From Phylloscopus collybita (lineage: Eukaryota > Chordata > Aves > Passeriformes > Phylloscopidae): 64,000 nucleotides of DNA. This document shows, in pieces, positions 1 to 11,100 of the stretch. The DNA is taken from positions 32,529,001 through 32,593,000 of the forward strand of contig JAJNNQ010000024.1 in assembly GCA_027886175.1 (NCBI GenBank), read 5' to 3'. The translations under genes were made by a program, and so were the position numbers. The notes below the pieces were generated by a model. It did no database searches, was not told the DNA's origin, and saw nothing but the letters and a program-made list of their open reading frames with translations. How positions within the stretch are numbered: the first letter of the stretch is position 1; each line of letters starts with the position of its first letter.

Positions 1-558
1 TCTGGCATAGAGCACTCTGTGCCAGTTATGCTGGCAGAAATTGTATAACAGCGCAGAAGCTAGAAAAGCTGAGAATGCATTCAAAGAAAAATAATTCCAG
101 TGTCTTACAGATCCTGTGAACCCTAAGAAAAAAAAAAAAAAACCAAAAAGACACAAAATATCCCTTTTACAGTGTCAGCTGTTTTAACCCATAGCCTTTT
201 TCCCTTTCTGCACCCATCCATGCCCCTTTTTTCCTCTTAGAGCAGGAATCTCCCATTCCTGCTCAGTGCTGAACATGCTGAACACTCATATTGCTGTTTT
301 CTGCTCTACTGTCAACACTTCTCCCCTGAGCTCTGCTGCACTTTTAAAACCTAAGCCAGCATTATATTTATAAGACATGCCATTAGGAACCAGTGCTGTT
401 CACATCCAAAGGCATCCATGGGACTTGACACACCGGAGACAGCGGAAGCAAACAGTGTAAAGAAAATCAGAAGTGAGAGAAGGAGAACTGGCTGGGAGGC
501 ACCTGGCTAAGCAAGCACTGGGGACATGGGGAGAAGAGATCTTGGTGTGGAAAGCCTA
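1..558 (-). other. M6PR: M6PR 3' untranslated region (part)
   Basis: This is the sequence downstream of the M6PR stop codon on the minus strand. No coding sequence is seen, and I found no convincing AATAAA in the M6PR direction, so the 3' UTR probably runs past the left edge of the window. An A-rich run lies at about 127-141. Confidence 0.6.
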
Positions 559-2966
559 TCACATGGGCAGCAAGTGGTCATCCCGTTCTTCCGACTCCTC
601 TCCCAGCTGGTCATCCCCCACGCCGCGGTACGCGGCTGGCGCGTTCCGAGGCTTGGATCGGCACACAAAGTCACAGCCATCCTACGAGCACAGGACACAG
701 CACCAGCATCAGACTGTTTTGCAGTTGACTCAGCACCTAAACCAAAGCAGCTTCTGCCATTTCTCTTTTGCTATGGGATTATGCCTATCCCTGTGACACC
801 TGAAACATCTCCCTGAAACTTGACATAAAAACATTCTACTCAGTCTTAAAAGCTCTGGACAGTTATGCAGCAACAGCAGGCCAAGGCAAGTATGAAGGAT
901 AAACAGCACTGTCTAAAATGACAAAGGATTTTACCAAGTAAGAAGCAAGCATTTACTTCTGACTAACAGTCCCCAGGTGAGTATTTCTACCTGGAAAATG
1001 TTACCTCCTGAGGAGCACATGTTCTAGTTTTTTATGTAGCAGTTGCAGTACAGAGGCAGGGAACTGGTCTCAGCAAGGATTAAAAAATGGCATATTCAAG
1101 AAAAAGGAAACAGCCTCTTCTTCTGCTTCAAGGTATTCCACTCTGGTGGTAAGTCTACTCAAAACATGGAGGCAATGTCAGTTTCTCCTAATATGGGCCA
1201 GGCTGAGAATACGTAAGAATTTTTACTCACTGCCACCAGATTGCCCAGATCTTGCCAGAAGGCAAAGTGAGGAATCTGCTCCATGCCCTTTGCTCCCACA
1301 ACGAGGCGCTGGTAGAGGAACCCACCAATGATGTAGACTGCAATTAGTGATACAAACCTAAAAGGCAGAATTAAAAAAAAAAATTAAAGGAAAATCAAAG
1401 CAGAGGAAATCCTATAGAAAGTCTCTTTCGAACCAGCTACCCACCTCACATTAGCATTGGAAGAATGCTAGCACCACTCAAGAACAGAGCTGTAAACAGA
1501 AACCAGACCATAAAAGGTCCCCTGGTTATCAATCTGCTTGTATAAATCTTTTAGCAGCATCATGTGAAGTAGTGCCTCTAAGCACAAACACAGAAAATGA
1601 GTCAAGGTGCCTGGTCTGACTTCCCAGCTCTGGCAAAGAGCCTTCATACAATTTTAGAAGTCAAATCTCCCATGTTTCAGTGCACTTGTCTGTAAACTAT
1701 GAAGGAAAATGTTTACTGTGAACAGACCAGCCCTGCACCATGCCTTGAGCAAGAGCTTTTATCCAAAAAGCTCAGAGGCATAGTAACATCTACTGCTGGC
1801 TGTGGGAAAGTATACTGCAGTAATTTAGTCTTACTATAGCATTTGCTAGATTTCTAAATAGCACTGGAGATTATGACTCAGGCACAATCAGCTCTTCGAA
1901 TGACTCACGTGATCAGTAGAATGGAGCCAACGCTGAGGTGGGAATTCTCAGCTGGACAAGCCACACTGCTGTCCATTTCAAAGAGGTAGAAACACTCCTG
2001 TTCCTTTTCCCGCTCTTCGGAAATAATGCTGAATGAACTCTGCAATTTGGGAAAAGTGAAATCATGTGAAAACATGCCCATGCACACTGAACTTCACCAG
2101 GAGACAGTTTTATCACTCTTGGTGGAGCTGGGCACCAGAGGCCAGCTCACTGTCCCTTCAGAACCCCTCTGCTCCCAATCAACAGTTGGTCTGGCAGCCT
2201 CCTGATGCTCTCTCACCCACGGTGTCACTCACCGCTGTAACTCCCCGCTTGCAAGAAATCATTATCACAGCTCGCCTCTTCTCACCGCTGCAGTGCCTGC
2301 CATATGAATCACCTCCTTTATAAATCAGCATGATCCAGTCACCTGCCAGGAGAGAAACAATACAGGCTACAAATCCAGATCAGGAGGCGAAAGGCAGTTA
2401 CTGAGTAAGCAAAGCATTGAGTGGGATCGTACTTCCATTGAAGACCTGGGTTTCATTGATCCTTCCTATCACCGTGGTCTTTCCATTCTGTCTATCTGTT
2501 TGCACCAGGCCACCAAAGTCATGCGAGGTGCTGTTGACCTCCCTGCACACCCTGAAATGGTAGATGTAGTTTTCTGTTTTGCCTTTCTCCACAGTCACAT
2601 TAAACCTGCAGCAGGAAGAGAACAGAAGAGACAGCCCATTGGATTACCAAGAACACTCAGAGCAGTGGGCACTTCAGACCTGAAGCCAATCAGAGGCCAT
2701 AGTAACAGGGGGAGTCCATTCTGCAGTATGACCCCAATCCTCCCTTCCCCTTGGCCCACCGGGCAGCCCCGAGGCCTGCAGGGTGTTGTGCTGTACCTCA
2801 TGTGGCTCAGGGGCTCCAGTTTCTTCAGCAGGGCTCTCTCCATCTGTGACTCACTGCTCTCATCACCAATCACATCACAGCTCCTCTCTTCTGACTGCTC
2901 GGCCCCCGCTACAGCCAGGGTTATAAAGATCAGCAGCAAGGCAGAGGTATGGCAAGGTGGTGACAT
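559..2966 (-). CDS. M6PR: Cation-dependent mannose-6-phosphate receptor, complete CDS in six coding exons
   Basis: Type I membrane receptor that binds mannose-6-phosphate on lysosomal hydrolases in the trans-Golgi and delivers them to endosomes. Coding exons, all GT-AG and in consistent phase: 2966-2797, 2605-2433, 2342-2233, 2039-1909, 1357-1231, 681-559. They give 277 codons, the same length as human M6PR. Seen in order: signal peptide with core [11 protein letters not shown]; lumenal lectin domain with the motifs [45 protein letters not shown] and [10 protein letters not shown]; a membrane segment split between exons 5 and 6; and a cytosolic tail ending in ERDDHLLPM, the acidic-dileucine sorting signal bound by GGA adaptors. 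Residues matching the sugar-binding Gln, Arg, Glu and Tyr of the bovine receptor are present, but the metal loop is altered (see findings). A GTG codon lies upstream in frame; the ATG at 2966 is the natural start because it leads straight into the signal peptide. Confidence 0.96.
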
Positions 2967-3640
2967 CCTGGACACATGCCACAGAGAACACAGCGGATTA
3001 ACTTTGCAAGGGATTAGCTTCAGCCCCCCTCAAACTAACTTCAGGGTCATGGAGTCAATGATTAGCCACTTCCTCAATCCTGACTGCAAAAAGGAGAAGC
3101 TGAAATCTAGAAATAACTCACAGTTCACAGGAAACACTAAATCTGAATCTCTTGCACAGCCACCAAAGACAGTTCACTGGGCCGACCTGGGGCTCTTTTC
3201 TGAATCTGCCTTGAGACCACAAAAAGTTTTGCTGCCGAGCACCTTAATTAGCTGCCAGAGCCGAGTCCAGCAGGCTGAACACTGGAGTAAATTTCAGGCA
3301 TAATCCACTGTTTGTTATGGCATTGCACTGAGAAGCCAGTCAGCAGAAAATTATTTATGAGGCCTCTAATCAATCATCTTCACAGCTCTCGTGTAAAGAG
3401 CTTGCAGGGAAGAGCCACTGCGATTAGTCAGGCTCTGTTTATTCAAGTGCCTTAATCTTTATAATGATCTTCCCAGTACTCCTTTAGCTGAAAATCTGAA
3501 AGACATCAATAATGCTAAACTGCAACTTCACTGAATACTTTCTTCCTTTCCTTCTCAGTTTATGCCAGGGAAGGAGGAAAGCAAGGCATCCGATGTAAGA
3601 TCCAACCAACCAGGCAGTAATAACGAAGATGATAACAACA

Positions 3641-3641
<1 letters not shown>

Positions 3642-3690
<49 letters not shown>
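3642..3690. repeat. (AAT)n trinucleotide microsatellite
   Basis: About 16 uninterrupted AAT units lie in the 5'-UTR intron of M6PR. Read on the minus strand in one frame they give an artificial poly-leucine reading frame. Confidence 0.95.
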
Positions 3691-3691
<1 letters not shown>

Positions 3692-4009
3692 TCAACAATA
3701 GCAATAATCTATAAGATTGGGCTTTCAGGTTCATGCATAAATCACATACGAAACAGTCAATGATGGCACCAGCCAAACAGAGCAGTGGAACACATCCGCC
3801 TCTGCTTCTTGTGAGGAGATGTTGGTCAAGCTCCAGTCGCTGGTGGAAGGCAGAGCCTCCATTAAACAAGCAGGTGGCTGCAGGCAGGCAGACACAGCCT
3901 GTTTGACTGAGCCTAGTGAGCTCCCCACAGAGCCCACCGCCGACAGCTCACAGCCGCTGAGCGGGGGCTCTGCTCGCCACGGGGCACCAAAAGAAGGTTA
4001 GGAACGCAG

Positions 4010-4205
4010 AAATCACAGAACGGGTCAGGCTGGAAGAGACCACAGTGGGTCACCTGCTCCAACTTCCCTGCTCAAGCAGGGTCATCCTAGAGCACATGGC
4101 ACAGGATTGTGCCCAGAGGGTCCTGGAATATCTCCAGTGAGGGAGACTCCACAGCCTCCAGGGGCAATCTGTTCCAGTGCGCGGTCACTGAAATGAGGAA
4201 GCCCG
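4010..4205 (-). repeat. CR1 LINE 3' fragment
   Basis: The plus strand reads AATCACAGAA, then a GGCTGGAAGAGACC-like stretch and TCCAACTTCCCTGCTC, the reverse complement of a CR1 3' end. It is 5'-truncated as usual for CR1 and lies between the M6PR intron and the CpG island. Confidence 0.85.
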
Positions 4206-4249
4206 TGACACGAGGGCTCGTGACTGCTCTCTCCCGGGGCCAAAAGCAG

Positions 4250-4960
4250 GACCTGCCCCCAGCCCTAGACACGGCTTCTCCCGGGAACCTGCTGCGCGGC
4301 GCTCGGAGCGGCCCGGCCCGGCCCCTCCAGCCGGGGCCCGCTGCCCCAGACCCGCCCGGGACGGAGCGCGGCTTCGCCCCGCGGCCTCGCTGTGCCCCGC
4401 TCCCCACCTGCCCAGCCCCGAGCACCCACCTGCGGCCGCCCCGGGACCAGGCGCCGCCGCCCGTAGGGAAGAGAGACCCGCGGCTCATGCACATCCCATG
4501 CTGGGCGGCCCGGGGACCACAGGCACAGGAGGCACCGGCCTCCTCCGCGTCCCGACCGGCTCCCTCGCCCGCCCCGCGAGCCGGAAGCCGGGAAGAGCGT
4601 GGCGGAACTGGCGCCCGGCGCCAATGGCAGCGCGGGAGCGGCCGGGATCGCCCGCCCAGGAGCGCTTCGGAGCGAATGATGCGCGGCGGGGGAAAGGCGG
4701 GCAGGGCCGGGGCCGCACCGGGCCGCTCCCACTTCCTCTCCGCCAGCCAATGGGCGATGAGATTCAGCGCGGAGGCCACGCCCCCGGTCGCCTTTCTGCC
4801 AATGAACGGCGAGGGCGGGCAGAGAGGAGGAGCCCTCACAGCGCCGAGTCGCCGCGGGCCGCGGTGCCGGAGGGAGGCGGCTTCCTGTGCCGGGGCGGCG
4901 GGAGGCAGCCCCGCGGCACGGGCATCGCCGGGCTCCGGGCGGCAAATCGACTCACACAAG
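4250..4960 (-). promoter_or_regulatory. M6PR: CpG-island promoter and non-coding exon 1 of M6PR
   Basis: A sharply GC- and CpG-rich block in otherwise AT-balanced DNA, located where M6PR should start. Three CCAAT boxes (NF-Y type) lie at 4621-4625, 4747-4751 and 4799-4803, mixed with GGGCGG-like boxes; there is no TATA box. A good minus-strand donor, GCCGCAG then GTGGGTG, ends a likely non-coding first exon at about 4430, which would splice to the exon carrying the ATG at 2966. The exact transcription start cannot be read. The island could fire in both directions, but no plus-strand gene begins beside it; KLRG1 starts about 3 kb further on. Confidence 0.75.
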
Positions 4961-5184
4961 TGCTCTGGGACTGTCCCTCGCTGCAGTCCCGCTTTCCCCT
5001 CTCCTGTGGGCCGCATCAGCAGGAACGAAAGGCTTCTCGGCATCGCCCTTGCCCTCGCTGCCGGAGGCGGTAGCAGTCCCTCCCTCTGTCGCTGGGCTTT
5101 GCCATCCCCACCAGGTGCCTCCAGAGTGACTTGTGTTGCACGAGCAAGGGGTCTCGACCACTTCACGAAACTGCTTTGTGTCCT

Positions 5185-5295
5185 TGGTCCTTCTGATTTT
5201 GCCCCCACTTTGTGTCTCTGGTGGATTGTCTCCATGTTTTGTTGTTATACTTTGGAATAAAGGTGCCTCCCCCAACTCCTGCAGGTCTTGCCGCC
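5185..5295 (+). repeat. LTR-like fragment, left copy of an inverted pair
   Basis: Contains ATACTTTGGAATAAAGGTG followed by a C-rich stretch, which resembles the polyadenylation (R/U5) part of an avian retroviral-type LTR. The reverse complement of 5965-6085 matches it over about 100 bases, with a shared run of about 19 identical bases around AATAAA. No coding remnants lie between the two copies. The family assignment is an inference. Confidence 0.55.
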
Positions 5296-5964
5296 ACGGA
5301 GGAATTCTAGGTTCAGCACACAAGGTCAGTGTGCTGGAGGACCTTGGATGTCATTAATAAAGCTATAAATGTGAGATGTGAGACTGGCCTGTTCAAAAGA
5401 CATCTCTCTCCTTGTGATGTGCTCCCAGAGCACATCCACTTCCAGGAGTATGGTACTGGAAGGGACAGATCTTCTTTGTCAGAGTTCTGAGGCTTTTGCA
5501 TCCTCTAGTTAAGAAAGAAATACTGCATTTAGTGAACGTGCCAACATGCCGGAAAAGGTACTTGTTTGAGAGAAATTTGGGAGGTTTCCCCATAGTACAC
5601 TGCTTCAGTAGTGAGAACTGGGGAAGAAGTGCTGCTGGCTCCTGGAAAACTGATGGGTTTAGTCCTGCTGTGACTCCAAACTGACACTATGGCACAGCTG
5701 CAGAAGTCAGATTTACTTATTCACACTTAGGTAATAACTGAGAGTTACCCTCACACCTTCTACAGTGTGATCCTTCCCTCTCTACTTCCTGTCCAAAGAA
5801 CTCAACTTACTGCTGATATTAGAGGGGGGGGCGGAAAGAGTAAACGGCATTAAAACAGAGCTCTTAATTCTTTCCCATCAGCTTTCTCTTCTCCAGTTCT
5901 TCACAAATAGTGCTGTCTTTGTGGTCACTCTGGGCCAGCAGGCAGCCTGAATACTTAAAAAGTG

Positions 5965-6085
5965 ACAAAATTGGCAGGAGCTGGGAGAGACACCTTTATT
6001 CCAAAGTATGACAGAACATGGACACATTGGAGAAAATCTACCAAGGAAACACAAAGCAGGGACAAAATCAGATCTGGACACTTAA
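5965..6085 (-). repeat. LTR-like fragment, right copy of an inverted pair
   Basis: The minus strand reads CTGATTTTGTCCCTGCTTTG and later ACTTTGGAATAAAGGTGTC, matching the copy at 5185-5295 in opposite orientation. It is diverged enough (roughly one base in four or five) that it is not a recent single palindromic insertion. Confidence 0.55.
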
Positions 6086-6761
6086 ACTGTGTCTGAATCC
6101 TGTTAGTTACTTTTCAGCTATACAGATTGTATTCCCAGCTAAACTCTCCCTTGTGAGTGTAGCAAATTCTCTCTGAGCCTGAGAGCTCTCTTTAGACTTC
6201 TCTATTATTTATTTGAAGCATTTAGGACAGATTTTTTTCCTCTTGTCTTGCTCTGCTATCTTATGCCATCCCCTTCCTTTCAAGCACATACTCCCTGTCT
6301 TGCTGTCCACAAGCCAGGATTGGAAGGATTCTTGTGGGTACATAGGATCCGAAGGAATCTTGTAGGTGCAATATGCCACCCTTATAGGCAAGTGGAGAAA
6401 TTTGCAGAAATGTACAATCCCTTCCCTGACATGTCCATTGTAACAAATTGGCCACTCTGTGTCAGGTAATCATCTTCCCATGCAATAATTTCTCCAGTCT
6501 AGAACATGTCACCAGAAGGGGGAACAATCATCCCTGTTGGAGGTAGTGATCATCACGACTCCTTTGTTGATCATGCCTGAACAATTACTGGAAATTAACT
6601 GTAGTGTACTGTGCTGAAGAACTGCAGCCTGAGCCTGACCAATATCCCCATTCTGAGCATGAAACAGAAGGGATCAGAATGTAGAGTAAAACAAAAACCA
6701 GCCAACCATGCAGCTAAGAGATTTCTCCGGGTGCTGGAAGCACGAGTACTCCCCACCATAC

Positions 6762-7055
6762 AGTCACAGAATCTTTTAGGTTGGAAAAGACCCAGAAGAT
6801 CATTGAGTTCAACCATTAACCTTACACTGGCAAGACCAGCACTAAACCATATCCCTAAGCTCCACATCTGCATCTTTTTAAAATACTTTCAGGGATGGTG
6901 AGTCAACCACTTCCCTGTGCAGCCTGTCCCAGTGTTTGATATCCCTTTTGGTGAAGAAATTTTTGCCAATATCCAATCTAAACCTCTCCTGGCACAACTT
7001 GAACTCTTCTCATCAATGGTCAATACTTCAAAAGAAAAGTAGCCTTTCCTGTTGT
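6762..7055 (-). repeat. CR1 LINE 3' fragment
   Basis: The plus strand reads CAGTCACAGAATCTTTTAGG, then TTGGAAAAGACCC and further antisense CR1 such as CACTTCCCTGTGCAGCCTG. It abuts a second CR1 at 7061, so this is probably one element inserted next to another. Confidence 0.9.
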
Positions 7056-7060
7056 AGCTG

Positions 7061-7495
7061 ACCACAGAATCACTAAATGGCTGAGTTGGGAAGGGACCTT
7101 TCAAGGTCATCTGGTCCGACCCCCTGCTCAAGCCACACTACCTACAACTTGACCCACCCACAGCCCAGGACTGTGTACAGGCCACTCTCCGTTGAGAGAA
7201 TGTCAGTTTTCAGTCACCTTCACATTAAACAAGTGTTTCCTGATGTTCAGAGGCAACACCTTCTGTCTTTCAGTTTGTGCCCATGGTCTTTTGTCCCATC
7301 ACTGGGCACCACTGTTCTTGTACCCTCCCTTCAGGTATTTATATACATTAATTGAATCCTAATCAAGAATTCTTTTCTCCAGGCCAAACAGTCCCAGACC
7401 TCTCAGTCTTTCCCCCCCAGGACAGAAGATCTGGTCCCTTTATCCTCTTTGTGCCCCTTTGTAGATTCTCCTCAGTATGTCCCTGTCTCCTTTGT
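7061..7495 (-). repeat. CR1 LINE 3' fragment, second adjacent copy
   Basis: Restarts with a new CR1 3' end (ACCACAGAATCACTAAATGG, then GGGAAGGGACC) and runs into antisense CR1 coding sequence, including TTCTCCAGGCCAAACAGTCC and TGTCCCTGTCTCCTTTGTACTG. Confidence 0.9.
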
Positions 7496-8135
7496 ACTGA
7501 TGCTGTTGAGATGTTGACTTGGAGGGACTTAAGGAATGGCAGCTCTCAGTGCTTGCCTTGTGTCTCAAGCACGGTCACACCAATATTGGGTGTAGACAGA
7601 GTTCCCAGTTCAAAGTGTAATTGTCCAAAGCTCACAAGGCTTCCTTTTCAAACAAGTGCTGTCCACCTCTAATTCCTGTTTGACAGATGCCAGTTTGCTG
7701 TAGCCACTGCTTATCCCAATTTTCACTTGTACTCTCACTATTCACCTTTTTTACCTTGTACTGTCCCCATCTCGCTGCTTTTCCCATGAAGGGAGCTCCT
7801 CAGAGCAGCACGAATCCTCCCAACTGCTCCATCGGCGTGACCACACCCTCTTGCATTGGCAACAATTAGAATACCCCCGAACTTAGTGATTAATTTTCCA
7901 TTAGCAGCTGTTCTTGAGACATCCTCCATCAGGTTAGAAAATGAAAGCTTCTGCAGTTCCACTGCTCTTCATTCCGTTGTAAATTTGGTTATCTTTAGCA
8001 GTTGGAGATTGAGGCAGCAGCTTCACATTTCTTGTCTTCTGAATATAGCCTCAGATTTCCTGTTTCATAGGCGTTGAGCGCTGTTGTTAAACAGCCTGAT
8101 CGAAACATCACTTTGTGCACACTCCTTGCTTTGGC

Positions 8136-11100
8136 ATGGAGGCAAGCAGATCAGAAATTTCTGCAGCTGATGAGAGTGAGGAAGTAACGTATGCTTCTGT
8201 GAAATTCTCTCAGACTCCTCCGCCAAGGGCCAAAGCTCCGCAGGAAAAACGAGGTGAGGAAAGATGGATGAGGTAGGTCAACCAAAAATTTTACTTTGAG
8301 GGAGAGCAAGATTTAACAGAAACACTCTGAACTGGCCACAGACTCTGAGTGCCAGCTTAGAGAGCTGTTGCTTTGGTTCTAAAATTACTGTGGATATTTT
8401 AATGTGACAAAAGCTGACGAGTTAGAGACCCAACATTTTTCCCCTCCGTCTCACTGACCTCCTTCAGTGTCTACTCCTGGGCATTCAACCCAGGCATCCT
8501 TTTCTTCAAAACTGGTTTAAAATTGTCTGCTTGTCAGCAGCAAGAGGTTGTGAGCAATAACCTTTGAAGGGCAGGCAAGATGCGAATACAGATAAATTAG
8601 AGGCGCATGCTAATCAGAGATCAGAGACAGAGAAAGCATATGAGATCATCCAGCCTCTCTCCCGTGGGACTGTGCAGGATTCTTTTGTGATTTTTTTCCT
8701 GTTTTCTGTGTTCTAGTGTTACATACCTCCCAGTGAGCAAATTTTCAGCTTTTGCCGCAAAACAGTTCTTCAGAGCACTTTACTATCAGGAAGATTTTCT
8801 TGGTGTTTTCCTTAAAAATTTTCTTTCCTTATTTCCTCTCCATTTCCCCTGATTAGATCTGCAAATGTCACACTGAACAATTCCTTTGGCAGCTTAGTTG
8901 AGAAATACCAGCTTCAAAGAGTCAAACTTTGCATTGGTGATCATTCTTTGTAAATATTTCCTTCATGCAAAATGGTGGAGAGGTCGGAAGCAGATGAGCT
9001 TAGGGTCGTTTCCAACCCAAAACATTCTACTATTCTATGAAATGTCAGTGTGCTTTAGAGGAGTTCTGTTGCATTGGCTGCAACACTAATGGTTGACCTT
9101 AAATTTTCAGAAGTGTTACAGGAAAGGGATCTCACTGTGGGATACAAGATTTCTATACCCTGATCAGAACAATTTTGTATACCTGTGGTGTTTACTGCTG
9201 CCTGGGCACTTGCTTCACTATGGAAACAAAGGCAGCACAGAAACTCCCCACCAGTTCCTATCTGGTACTCTCACTTCATCTGTTTGCAAGGCAGTCTTAC
9301 TTTTGCATATTTTTTTCACCAGAAATTATGTTTTCTGTCACATCAGAAAACACAGTAACATCCTTTAATTCCCTGCCATTCCTGTTCACCTCCACCCTGT
9401 TGAAAGGGGATTAACCAATGCCCTCTTGAGATGTTTGCATTTTTCTCTTTAACACCTCTCCACATTCTTTTATGGAACTTCACCTTTTTGAGTTATGGTC
9501 AGACAGCTGAAAATAAGGAAGCTGATACTTGAACACACTTTTTGTGCATATCATTTGATTATTTCTCAGCTCTCTTCAGCATGGAAGAGATGTCTAAGGA
9601 GCTCATTTTAAGTACTTTTGAAGGTCTTTATGTTCAACTCTGTCCCTGCCTCCATCACTTCTGAGATATGTGCTCTCAGGTATTTTTCCTCTGTTCATAT
9701 GCACACCCTTGCAGACTTTGTAGGCACAGTGTCATGGATGTGTAGATCAGTCCTCTGGTCAAACCAACAGGTGTTGGTGCTAATGGACTCCTCAAAAATG
9801 AAGAGTTGCCCTGGTTGCTTCTTCTGTTTGGCTTACAGAGAGCTTTATATATGCTGCACTACCAGAATGTCAGTACAGCAGTCATCTAAAACAATGTTAA
9901 CCTGTGTAGTGTGCTTGTGGTAACAGCAATAACCAGGTTTGTGCCACATCCAAGGACAGAATCCTTTTATCTCAAATTCTCCTCCTTGGCTCCAGGTAGT
10001 CATGCTGCTCCCATACTGAGCTAGGCAGCAGCTGAGGGGAGCTATTTGGTACAATGCCATGACATTCTTCAGATTGTCCTAGATGAGCTGAATTGTAAAA
10101 TGCTAAAAGCTTTCAGTTTTTGAACTGAATCTGGACTCACAAACCTAAAATTATTGGGTAATATTGCTTGCAAATGAATGGAGAGTTCAGTCATTTCTCC
10201 AGAGCACCGAGAGACCTATTGGGGTGTTTTGTACACAGAAAGTGATAACACTGGATATTTACATTAAATGTCCAACAGTCCACTTCCTCCCTTGGACAGA
10301 CTCTTCCAGAGCTCATCAGACAACTACAGGGAAATATTTCTGAATGCTCCATTCAGATTTTCCTCCTGTTACAAACTCTCTTAGGTACTTCTCCCATCCA
10401 CTCCTACAAGAGCTTCACATGTAGTTCGGGGGCTGAGGATTAAACAGAAACCCTTGAACCTATTTCAAAAAGTGAGAACTGCAGGGACTCCATTTTGCAG
10501 TGTGTAAAAAAATCCCGATTTGTGAAATACTTTATTCCACTTCTCTGGATTGATCTCTGCAGTTCAAGTGCAGCTTAAATTCACCTCAAACACTTCCTGT
10601 TTTCCCACTTCACTGATTTTTTTTCCCTCCCAAAATTATCTAATGCCTTTTTTTTTTTTTTTTTTTTTTTAATTTCTATGAACTTTAATGAGTCTCCCAT
10701 TGCTGGGGTTGTGGAGGTGCCCTGGAATTTTGTTTTGATGATGAATCATTCCCTTCTTTTCTGCAGTTGGTTTGAAACAATAGAGAGTGAAGTGCTCTAT
10801 TCATTGCTAGGAGGCACCAGCTCCGTGCCCGGTGCTGACATTTAAGGATTAACCATTTCAAAGACTGCCATCCTAGTTGTTTTGCCCTGGCACTTTTCCC
10901 TAAAACGTAACAGTGATCTGAAGGATGCAGGAGACAGTTTCTTTGGAGAGGCAAGAGAGGAAGGAAAACAAAAGTACAAATGTGATCTCAGAACCAGTTA
11001 TGTTTCATCAGATGTTTATCCCCTTTTGCCAAGTTTACAGTTGTAATCTGCAGGGAAAAACCTCCACCCTACCCCTTAACCTCGAGTTGATTTCATTCTC

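Noticed and set aside
2500..3303. 267-codon plus-strand frame
   Set aside because: It lies antisense over M6PR exons 2 and 3, which are clearly the real coding sequence there.
3555..3869. Minus-strand open frame with a long leucine run
   Set aside because: The leucines are simply the (AAT)n microsatellite read backwards; no conserved flank.
4087..5260. Long open frames on both strands (over 380 codons) across the GC-rich island
   Set aside because: They overlap each other and a CR1 piece, are low-complexity Pro/Arg/Ala/Gly text, and come from the scarcity of stop codons in CpG-rich DNA.
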